From CAMLLJ01 sp035759585 (GTDB lineage: Bacteria; Gemmatimonadota; Gemmatimonadetes; Gemmatimonadales; GWC2-71-9): a stretch of DNA of 5,386 nt. The stretch lies in assembly GCA_035759585.1 (NCBI GenBank), contig DASTUP010000007.1, positions 1 through 5,386 of the forward strand, in the 5' to 3' direction. Positions within the stretch are counted from its first letter, which is position 1, and each line of letters opens with the position of its first letter. Position numbers and translations under genes: made by a program. This document shows, piece by piece, positions 1 through 5,386 of this stretch. The notes under the pieces are model-generated. The model was not told where the DNA came from, did not search any database, and saw nothing but the letters and a program-made list of their open reading frames with translations.

Positions 1-490
1 GCAGCTGCTCGAACGGCTTCTTGGAGAGATCGAACACCACGCTGCCGTACATCTGAACGAACCGGCGGTACGAATCCCAGGCGAACCGGGGATTGTCACT
101 CTGGCGGGTGAGCCCCTCCACCGTGTTGTCGTTGAGCCCGAGGTTGAGGATCGTCTCCATCATGCCCGGCATCGAGACGGCGGCGCCGGAGCGCACCGAC
201 ACGAGAAGCGGGTGGTCGGCACCGCCGAACTGCTTGCCGGTCGTCGCCTCGAGCCGGTGGAGGCTGTTCTCCACCTCCGCGCGGAGACGGGGCGGGAACT
301 GGCGGCTCTCGAGATACGTGAGGCAGAGCGAGCTCGCGATCGTGAATCCGGGCGGCACCGGAATCCCGATGGTGGTCATCTCGGCGAGCCCGGCGCCCTT
401 GCCGCCGAGCACGTCCTTCATGGCGGCGGTGCCGTCCGCGCGTCCCTGACCGAAGAAATAGACCAGCGGCTGCGCGTACGAGCCGCTCAT
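1..490 (-). CDS. ppdK: Pyruvate,phosphate dikinase, N-terminal part (cut by window edge)
   Basis: PPDK interconverts pyruvate + ATP + Pi and PEP + AMP + PPi in the cytoplasm. Only the first 163 codons are present; the gene runs off the left edge, so the phosphohistidine and PEP/pyruvate domains of this ~900-residue family are not visible. The visible part is the start of the nucleotide-binding domain: VYFFG at residues 10-14, GGKGAGLAEM at 29-38 (K31 is the conserved ATP-grasp lysine), IPVPPGFTI at 43-51, and SVRSGAAVSMPGMMETILN at 98-116. This last motif is typical of PPDK; PEP synthase normally has VRSSATAEDL there, so ppsA is unlikely. The ATG at 490 overlaps the purF stop as ATGA and has no Shine-Dalgarno, so translation is probably coupled to purF. 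The next in-frame ATG (codon 24) also lacks one and would remove the conserved VYFFG strand, so 490 is preferred. Family call is firm; the exact start is slightly less so. Confidence 0.95.
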   Translation of the reverse strand, partial: MSGSYAQPLVYFFGQGRADGTAAMKDVLGGKGAGLAEMTTIGIPVPPGFTIASSLCLTYLESRQFPPRLRAEVENSLHRLEATTGKQFGGADHPLLVSVRSGAAVSMPGMMETILNLGLNDNTVEGLTRQSDNPRFAWDSYRRFVQMYGSVVFDLSKKPFEQL

Positions 491-1893
491 GCGTGTGCGC
501 CGGCGAGCGGTGCCGCGTGGCGGAGCTGCACGAGATCCTCCGGGATGGGAGTCGGATAGTCCCCCGAAAAGCACGCGTGGCAGAAGCGCTCCGGCTGTCC
601 CGGGCCCTGGCCCGCGGCGGCGAGCATCCCCGCGAGGGAGAGATAGCCGAGCGTGTCCACACCGAGATACTGGCGGATTTCCTCGACGGAATGCGTGGCG
701 CCGATCAGCTCCTCGCGCGTCGGTGTGTCGATGCCGTAGTGGCAGGGGCCAGTGATCGGCGGGGAGCCGAGACGCAGATGCACTTCGCGCGCGCCGGCGG
801 CGCGGATCATGGCTACGAGGCCCTTGCTGGTATTGCCGCGCACGAGACTGTCGTCCACCACCACCACCGACTTTCCCTCGATGACCTCGCGCACCGGATT
901 GAACTTGATGCGAACCTTGGCGATCCGGAGCGCCTGGGTCGGGTTGATGAACGTCCGGCCCACGTAGTGGTTCCGGATGAGCCCGTGTTCGAGCGCGACG
1001 CCCGACTCCGCGGAAAAGCCGAGCGCCATCGCGTTGGAGCTGTCGGGAACGCTGAACACGACCTCGGCGCCCGGAGCCGGGTGCTCCCGCGCGAGGGCGC
1101 GGCCGAGCTCCCGGCGCACGCGATCCACCGATTCGTTGAAGACCATGCTGTCGGGGCGCGCGAAGTAGACCAGCTCGAATACGCAGCGCGTCACCGGCCG
1201 CGGCGAGAGCCGGCGGAGGTGCGTGACTTCACCATCCTCGATCTTGATGAAGTCGCCCGGCGCGAGCTCGCAGACCACGGAGGCGCCGACGAGATCGAGC
1301 GCGCAGGTCTCGGACGCCACGACGAAGCCGCCGCCCAGGCGGCCCAGCGCGAGCGGGCGGAAGCCCCGGCTGTCCACGGCGGCATAGAGGGTCCGGCCGA
1401 GCGTGATGACGAGACTGTAGGCACCGTCGACCTGCTCGAGCGCGTCGCGAATCTGCTCGTCCGGCGTGTCGGCATCCGACCGCGCGATCAGGTGCACGAT
1501 GACTTCGGAGTCGCTCGACGAGGAGAAGATCGCCCCCTGCCGGACGAGCTCGGCCTTCAGGATGTGCGCGTTGACGAGATTGCCGTTGTGCGCCAGCGCG
1601 AGCGCGCCGCAGCGCGTGTTCGCGAAGCAGGGCTGCGCGTTGGCGAGGACGGTGCTTCCGCTCGTGGAGTACCGCGTGTGGCCCACGGCCATGTCGCCGG
1701 GAAGCCGGCTCAGCTCATGATCGTTGAAGTTCTCGGAGACGAGCCCCATGCCGCGGTGCGAGCGTGTCGTCCCGTCGCGATCGATGGCGACGATCCCGGC
1801 GCTCTCCTGCCCGCGGTGCTGCAGGGCGTAGAGTCCGAGATACGCCAGCCGGGCCGCATCGGGAACGTTGGCAACGCCGAAAATACCGCACAT
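487..1893 (-). CDS. purF: Amidophosphoribosyltransferase (glutamine PRPP amidotransferase)
   Basis: PurF makes 5-phosphoribosylamine from PRPP and glutamine, releasing PPi and glutamate; this is the committed step of purine synthesis. The product has 468 residues, normal for the family. The N-terminal Ntn-type glutaminase domain starts MCGIFG, with Cys2 as the expected nucleophile once Met is removed, followed by LQHRGQESAGI (24-34), GHTRYST (71-77), HNGNLVN (102-108) and SSSDSE (125-130). The phosphoribosyltransferase domain carries the PRPP loop VVVVDDSLVRGNTS at 343-356. C237, C384, C438 and C441 lie in contexts (RCVFELVYFARPDS, GPCHYGID, FCHACFSGDYPT) that match the four 4Fe-4S ligands of the B. 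subtilis enzyme, so a cluster is inferred. Unlike that enzyme there is no propeptide: a stop lies 10 codons upstream in frame with no ATG, GTG or TTG between. The ATG is 11 nt after purL and has a strong ribosome site. The end overlaps ppdK by 4 nt. Confidence 0.98.
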   Translation of the reverse strand: MCGIFGVANVPDAARLAYLGLYALQHRGQESAGIVAIDRDGTTRSHRGMGLVSENFNDHELSRLPGDMAVGHTRYSTSGSTVLANAQPCFANTRCGALALAHNGNLVNAHILKAELVRQGAIFSSSSDSEVIVHLIARSDADTPDEQIRDALEQVDGAYSLVITLGRTLYAAVDSRGFRPLALGRLGGGFVVASETCALDLVGASVVCELAPGDFIKIEDGEVTHLRRLSPRPVTRCVFELVYFARPDSMVFNESVDRVRRELGRALAREHPAPGAEVVFSVPDSSNAMALGFSAESGVALEHGLIRNHYVGRTFINPTQALRIAKVRIKFNPVREVIEGKSVVVVDDSLVRGNTSKGLVAMIRAAGAREVHLRLGSPPITGPCHYGIDTPTREELIGATHSVEEIRQYLGVDTLGYLSLAGMLAAAGQGPGQPERFCHACFSGDYPTPIPEDLVQLRHAAPLAGAHA

Positions 1894-1900
1894 GGTCCGA

Positions 1901-1905
1901 CTCCT
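1901..1905 (-). promoter_or_regulatory. Ribosome binding site of purF
   Basis: AGGAG sits 7 nt before the purF ATG and shares its first base with the TGA stop of purL (TGAGGAG). It supports the MCGIFG start and places ribosomes that finish purL directly on the purF initiation site. Confidence 0.8.
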
Positions 1906-4199
1906 CAGGTCCGGTCTGCATCACCCCGCATGCGGCGGGGAATCGCTTCGAAGTAGATCCTTCGCAGGGCGGTGGTGTCCCACTCGAGCTGTACGTCCGC
2001 GACCCGGACCGCGAGCGGGGCATTCGCTTCCCGGACCTCGCCGGCCGGGAAGCAGGGCACCCCGCACCGCCCGGCGAGTGCGGTCACGCGCGCGAGCGCA
2101 TCCGGCCGGCAGGTGACCACGGCGCGCGCACCATCCTCGCCGAAGAGCACGCCCTCCACACCGACACCCGGCGCGTAGCCGCCGAGATCGACCACGGCAC
2201 CGAATGCCCCGTCTGCATAGGGACCGCCGATGGCGGCTTCCGCGATGGCAACGGCGAGTCCACCTTCCGAGCAATCGTGCGCCGAACGGAGCAGGCGATC
2301 ACGCGCCGCGGTCACCAGGAAGTCCTGCAGGGCGCGCTCGGCCGAGAGATCGACCGGCGCCGGGGCTCCGCCCACGAAGTCGAGCAGCTCCGCCCAGTAT
2401 GCGGAGCCGCCGAGGACCCCGCGCGTTGCGCCGAGGACGACGATCGAGTCTCCGGCCGCGGCGAAATGGCTCGGTACGCGCCGGTCCGCGTGCTCGATGA
2501 GGCCGACCATGCCGATCGTCGGGGTGGGATAAACCGCGCCCGTCGGGCTTTCGTTGTAGAACGACACGTTCCCGCCGGTGACCGGCGTCTCGAACGCGGC
2601 ACACGCGTCGGCAATGCCGCGGCACGCTTCGCGGAACTGGAAGAACACCTCCGGCTTTTCCGGGTTGCCGAAGTTGAGGCAATCGGTGATCCCGAGTGGC
2701 CGGGCCCCGGTGCAGGCGATGTTGCGCGCAGCTTCCGCGACGGCGGCCTTGCCACCCTCGTATGGATCGAGCGCCAGGAGACGGGCGTTGCAATCGAGCG
2801 TCACGGCGAGGCCGAACTCGGCCCCTGGCACCATGATCACGCCTGCATCGCCGCCGGGACCGAGCAGCGTCGAGGCCTGGACCGTCGAATCGTACTGCTC
2901 GTAGACCCAGCGCTTGCTCGCGATGTTCGGCGCATCGAGCAGCCGCTCGAGCGCTTCTCGCGAGCCGATCCGGGAGGCCGGCGGCGACGCCTCGCGCATC
3001 CGGCGCACCTCGTCGCTCTCGCGGGCTTCCGGTTCGTAGATCGGGCAATCGTCGACCAGCCGCTGGCCCGGGATCGCCGCGACGACGAGCCCGTCGTGCT
3101 TGACGCGGAACATGCCATCGTCCGTCACGTGGCCGATCGGGGTGGCGGTGAGCTCCCATTTCTCGCAGATGGCCTTGATTGCGCCGACGCGCGCCGGCTC
3201 GGCAACGACGAGCATCCGCTCCTGCGATTCCGACAGCAGGATCTCGTACGGCGTCATGCCGGCTTCACGGGTCGGGACGAGGCTCGTGTCGATCTCGACC
3301 CCGACGCCGCCGCGCGCCGCCATTTCGGCGGAGGAGCTGGTGAGGCCCGCCGCTCCCATGTCCTGAATGCCGACGATCATGCCCGAGGTGATGAGCTCGA
3401 GGCTGGCCTCGAGCAGGAGCTTCTCGGTGAACGGGTCGCCGACCTGGACCTGTGGCCGGCGAGCCTCGCTCTTCTCCGAGAGCTCTTCCGAGGCGAAGCT
3501 CGCGCCATGGATGCCGTCGCGTCCTGTCCGTGCGCCGACGACGAGCAGGACGTTGCCCACGCCCTCCGCGCGCGCCCGGATGAGGTCATCCTCGCGAAGG
3601 AGCCCGACGCACATGGCGTTGACGAGAGGATTGCCGGTGTACCCGGGCGCAAAGCCGACTTCGCCGCCGAGTGTCGGCACGCCGACGCAGTTGCCATAGT
3701 CTCCGACGCCCCGGACCACGCCCGCAAAGAGATACCGGTTGCGCGGGATGTCGAGCGGGCCGAAGCGAAGGCTGTTGAGGACCGCGACCGGGCGTGCCCC
3801 CATCGTGAACACGTCACGGAGGATGCCGCCGACGCCCGTCGCGGCACCCTGGTACGGCTCGACGGCGGACGGATGGTTGTGCGACTCGACCTTGAATGCG
3901 ACCGCCCACCCGTCCGGCAGCCGGAGCACACCGGCGTTCTCGCCCGGCCCCTGCACGACCTGGGGCCCCTCGGTCGGGAATTTCTTCAGGATCGGCTTCG
4001 AGTGCTTGTAGGAGCAGTGCTCCGACCAGAGGGCGGAAAAGACGCCGAGCTCCGTCAGGGTCGGCGTGCGGCCGAGCATGCCGACGATGCGCTCGTACTC
4101 GAGGTCGTTGAGGTTGTGCTCGCGCACGACCTCGGGCGTGACGGGCCGCTCGTTCGCGAATGGATGCGCGGCCGCCGCCGCCTCGGCGGTCTCAGGCAC
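1905..4199 (-). CDS. purL: Phosphoribosylformylglycinamidine (FGAM) synthase, large subunit
   Basis: PurL is the synthetase subunit that converts FGAR to FGAM with ATP and ammonia delivered by PurQ, in a complex with PurS. The 764 residues fit the short PurL class (about 720-770), not the fused ~1300-residue enzyme. The order is: a linker region at about 20-75 with WSEHCSYK (58-65; H61 matches the proposed catalytic histidine), a first AIRS-like half with FKVESHNHPSAVEP (102-115) and ATGVGGILRDVFTMGARP (120-137), the loop GIQDMGAAGLTSSSAEMA (277-294) with LLSESQERML (321-330), then a second half with DCLNFGNPEKPE (506-517), TGGNVSFYNE (541-550) and HDCSEGGLAVA (641-651). The first ~19 residues are Ala/Glu rich and not conserved. 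The start is a GTG overlapping the zinc-ribbon gene by 8 nt (GTGCCTGA), with GGAG 8 nt upstream. The stop lies 11 nt before purF. No motif appears damaged. Confidence 0.98.
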   Translation of the reverse strand: MPETAEAAAAAHPFANERPVTPEVVREHNLNDLEYERIVGMLGRTPTLTELGVFSALWSEHCSYKHSKPILKKFPTEGPQVVQGPGENAGVLRLPDGWAVAFKVESHNHPSAVEPYQGAATGVGGILRDVFTMGARPVAVLNSLRFGPLDIPRNRYLFAGVVRGVGDYGNCVGVPTLGGEVGFAPGYTGNPLVNAMCVGLLREDDLIRARAEGVGNVLLVVGARTGRDGIHGASFASEELSEKSEARRPQVQVGDPFTEKLLLEASLELITSGMIVGIQDMGAAGLTSSSAEMAARGGVGVEIDTSLVPTREAGMTPYEILLSESQERMLVVAEPARVGAIKAICEKWELTATPIGHVTDDGMFRVKHDGLVVAAIPGQRLVDDCPIYEPEARESDEVRRMREASPPASRIGSREALERLLDAPNIASKRWVYEQYDSTVQASTLLGPGGDAGVIMVPGAEFGLAVTLDCNARLLALDPYEGGKAAVAEAARNIACTGARPLGITDCLNFGNPEKPEVFFQFREACRGIADACAAFETPVTGGNVSFYNESPTGAVYPTPTIGMVGLIEHADRRVPSHFAAAGDSIVVLGATRGVLGGSAYWAELLDFVGGAPAPVDLSAERALQDFLVTAARDRLLRSAHDCSEGGLAVAIAEAAIGGPYADGAFGAVVDLGGYAPGVGVEGVLFGEDGARAVVTCRPDALARVTALAGRCGVPCFPAGEVREANAPLAVRVADVQLEWDTTALRRIYFEAIPRRMRGDADRT

Positions 4200-4524
4200 C
4201 AGGCTCGCTCCGGTTGCGGCGCAGGGTGGCCATGACGTCGTTCACGACGCGGCCGAGGAGGTTCGGCTGGTCCGCGCTGCGCGCAAGGGCATCGAGCTCG
4301 CCCGGATCGAGCCAGACGCCGCCGCAGTGCTCGCAGCGGTCGATGCTCACGTCGTGATACACGGTCGTGAAGAGGTTGTGCCCGTCCTTGGGGCACTTCA
4401 TGTAGTGGGACTTCCGCTCATCCGCCGCACGCGTCGCTTCCATGCGTTCGCGCTGGCGGCGGAGCAGCTCCGCGTTCTCGCGCGCGAAGTACTCGTCCTC
4501 GTTCTGGCTCGGCTTCTCGGTCAT
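4192..4524 (-). CDS. Small zinc-ribbon protein, zf-TFIIB-like, function unknown
   Basis: A 110-residue cytoplasmic protein with no signal peptide or membrane segment. Residues 1-41 are strongly charged (Arg/Glu rich, including ENAELLRRQRERMEATRAAD) and probably form a helix. A ribbon follows: MKCPKDG at 42-48 and DRCEHCGGVWLDPGELDALA at 62-81. The CxxC-GGVWLDPGEL pattern is the signature of the zf-TFIIB family (TFIIB-type zinc ribbon). Likely ligands are C44, C64 and C67, with D47 where the fourth cysteine would sit; the CPxDG form is, from memory, common in this family. The C-terminus (82-110) looks like a short helix plus a basic tail. It overlaps purQ by 4 nt (ATGA) and purL by 8 nt, so it is made together with the FGAM synthase subunits. 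Its own ribosome site is poor (GGAA only 4 nt from ATG). Members have no settled role; nucleic-acid binding, metal handling or protein-protein contact are all possible. The gene is convincing, its function unassigned. Confidence 0.9.
   Translation of the reverse strand: MTEKPSQNEDEYFARENAELLRRQRERMEATRAADERKSHYMKCPKDGHNLFTTVYHDVSIDRCEHCGGVWLDPGELDALARSADQPNLLGRVVNDVMATLRRNRSEPGA
4208..4211 (-). promoter_or_regulatory. Ribosome binding site of purL
   Basis: GGAG lies 8 nt before the GTG at 4199, inside the last codons of the zinc-ribbon gene. No ATG competes near this position, so it is the main support for the GTG start. It is shorter than the sites of purQ and purF. Confidence 0.6.
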
Positions 4525-5231
4525 TGCGTTCCGGCGGTGGAGGTGGGGGCCGCTCCGGTCGCGACCGGCGCGGCCATCGCAGTGAAGAACGGGGCACCAT
4601 CCTCGCTCCCGAGCGCACGATCGGCCGCGCGCTCCGGATGGGGCATGATGCCCACGACATTGCCTTCCGCGTTCGCGATGCCCGCGATGTCGTTCATCGA
4701 CCCGTTCGGATTCGCATCCTCGACCCGCGCGTAGCGAAGGACGACGAGCCCTTCGCCCTCGAGGCGCGCGAGCGTTTCCGCGTCGGCGACGTAGCGTCCG
4801 TCACCGTGCGCCACGGGAAGGCGCAGCCGGAGGCCCGGCTCGTATCCCGCGGTGAAGAGCGTGCGGGTATTCTCGACGGTGACGTCGACCGGCTTCGAGA
4901 TGAACGAGAGCCGCGCGTTCCGCATCAGCGCGCCCGGGAGGAGATGGGCCTCGCAGAGGATCTGAAATCCGTTGCAGATCCCGAGCACGGCCCCCCCTTC
5001 GGCGGCGTGCCGCTGGACCGCGGACAGTGCCGGACTGAAGCGCGCGATGGCGCCGGCGCGAAGGTAATCGCCGTAGCTGAATCCGCCGGGAATCACGACG
5101 ACGTCGGCGCCCTTGAGGTCGGTGTCGCGATGCCAGACGTAGTACGCATCGGTGCCCGCGCGCGCGGCGGCACGCAGGGCGTCCTCGTCGCAATTGCTTC
5201 CGGGAAACCGGATGATCGCCACGCGCTGCAT
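4521..5231 (-). CDS. purQ: FGAM synthase, glutamine amidotransferase subunit
   Basis: PurQ hydrolyses glutamine and passes ammonia to PurL within the PurS/PurQ/PurL complex. The 236-residue product is a class I (triad) glutamine amidotransferase: RFPGSNCDED at 8-17, PGGFSYGDYLRAGAIA at 48-63, nucleophile Cys86 in GICNGFQIL (84-92), HGDGRY at 142-147, NPNGSMNDIAGI at 174-185, and the His198/Glu200 pair in MPHPERA (196-202). All triad residues are present. The last ~17 residues after FFTAM are Ala/Pro/Thr rich and look like a non-conserved tail. The ATG at 5231 is chosen because MQRVAIIRFPGSN begins exactly where the family begins and GGAGG lies 7 nt upstream; a GTG at 5294 would add 21 Arg-rich residues that are read out of purS. 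The start shares one base with the purS stop (TGATG), and the end overlaps the zinc-ribbon gene as ATGA. Confidence 0.98.
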   Translation of the reverse strand: MQRVAIIRFPGSNCDEDALRAAARAGTDAYYVWHRDTDLKGADVVVIPGGFSYGDYLRAGAIARFSPALSAVQRHAAEGGAVLGICNGFQILCEAHLLPGALMRNARLSFISKPVDVTVENTRTLFTAGYEPGLRLRLPVAHGDGRYVADAETLARLEGEGLVVLRYARVEDANPNGSMNDIAGIANAEGNVVGIMPHPERAADRALGSEDGAPFFTAMAAPVATGAAPTSTAGTQ

Positions 5232-5386
5232 CAGTGCGCCTCCACCTCGAGCTCGTAGTCTTCGGTGACGGGATTCGCGAGCAGCCGGTCGCACATCTGC
5301 CTGGCCCGGCCGGCGGCATCATCGGGGCTCGCGGCCTCGAGCTCGAGCTCGATCGCCCGGCCGACCCGCACCTGCTGCGTCCCCTC
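5231..5386 (-). CDS. purS: FGAM synthase subunit PurS, C-terminal part (cut by window edge)
   Basis: PurS is a small (~80-residue) non-catalytic protein that bridges PurQ and PurL and is thought to help ammonia transfer. The last 51 residues are present; roughly the first 30 and the start lie beyond the right edge. Two conserved stretches identify it: VRVGRAIELELE (residues 6-17 of the fragment), matching the family's VRxGKxIEL strand, and LLANPVTEDYELEVE near the end, matching the family's C-terminal LLANPVIEDY segment. It ends in TGA sharing its last base with the ATG of purQ. The purS-purQ order is the usual one for this complex. It is the most upstream gene visible, so the operon promoter is expected on the right, outside the window. 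Confidence 0.95.
   Translation of the reverse strand, partial: EGTQQVRVGRAIELELEAASPDDAAGRARQMCDRLLANPVTEDYELEVEAH
5239..5243 (-). promoter_or_regulatory. Ribosome binding site of purQ
   Basis: GGAGG, 7 nt before the purQ ATG and inside the final codons of purS. It decides the start at 5231 against the upstream GTG at 5294. Confidence 0.8.

Noticed and set aside
96..662. A 188-codon minus-strand open frame across the purF/ppdK junction.
   Set aside because: It is out of frame with both real genes, and its Arg/Pro/Ser-rich product resembles nothing. The true frame there is ppdK, which runs off the edge.
1894..1904. The only intergenic gap, checked for a promoter or terminator.
   Set aside because: At 11 nt it holds only the purF ribosome site; there is no room for a promoter or hairpin.
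493..1956. A 487-codon open frame on the plus strand, opposite purF.
   Set aside because: It is antisense to intact purF, has the same biased Arg/Ala/Asp/Glu/Val composition, and shows no domain; it is a shadow of codon bias.
1764..4235. An 823-codon open frame on the plus strand, opposite purL.
   Set aside because: It lies fully antisense to a well-conserved purL, its product is Arg/Asp/Glu/Ala-rich with no recognisable motif, and such frames are expected opposite G/C-ending codons in high-G+C DNA.
5232..5294. A 21-residue N-terminal extension of PurQ from a GTG at 5294.
   Set aside because: The extra residues are Arg-rich and read from purS in another frame, while the family start motif and a strong GGAGG site both point to the ATG at 5231.
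5336..5347. Palindromic repeat CTCGAGCTCGAG near the right edge.
   Set aside because: It encodes the conserved IELELE strand of PurS using Glu GAG and Leu CTC codons, so codon usage explains it. It is too short and too far inside the gene for a terminator or operator.

Overview
The window is a tightly packed block of de novo purine biosynthesis genes, all read on the minus strand (right to left). In transcription order they are purS (3' end only, cut by the right edge), purQ, a small zinc-ribbon gene, purL, purF, and the 5' end of a pyruvate,phosphate dikinase gene (ppdK) cut by the left edge. No stretch of more than 11 bases lies outside a gene. No promoter, riboswitch, terminator, RNA gene, mobile element or CRISPR array was seen. 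The operon's promoter should lie beyond the right edge, upstream of purS.

Junctions, in order of transcription: purS/purQ share one base (TGATG); purQ/zinc ribbon overlap by 4 nt (ATGA); zinc ribbon/purL overlap by 8 nt (GTGCCTGA); purL/purF are separated by 11 nt, with the purF Shine-Dalgarno touching the purL stop; purF/ppdK overlap by 4 nt (ATGA). This implies one polycistronic message with extensive translational coupling.

PurS, PurQ and the short PurL (764 aa) are the three parts of the multi-subunit formylglycinamidine ribonucleotide (FGAM) synthase used by Gram-positive bacteria, archaea and many deep bacterial phyla. It differs from the single ~1300-residue PurL of enterobacteria. 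PurQ makes ammonia from glutamine, PurL uses it with ATP to convert FGAR to FGAM, and PurS bridges the two. PurF catalyses the committed first step from PRPP and keeps four cysteines that match the 4Fe-4S ligands of the Bacillus subtilis enzyme. The two less expected members are the zinc-ribbon protein inside the FGAM synthase genes and PPDK, an enzyme linking pyruvate/PEP with ATP, AMP, Pi and PPi.

The DNA is strongly G+C rich (roughly two thirds by eye), with G/C-ending codons throughout, so the opposite strand carries long but spurious open frames. The gene content suggests a high-G+C environmental bacterium with PurS/PurQ/PurL-type purine synthesis. Gemmatimonadota or a similar soil phylum is a guess from overall impression; the sequence alone does not fix the taxon. 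Most of the region is ordinary core metabolism. The points worth a second look are the two unexpected operon members and the PurF architecture.
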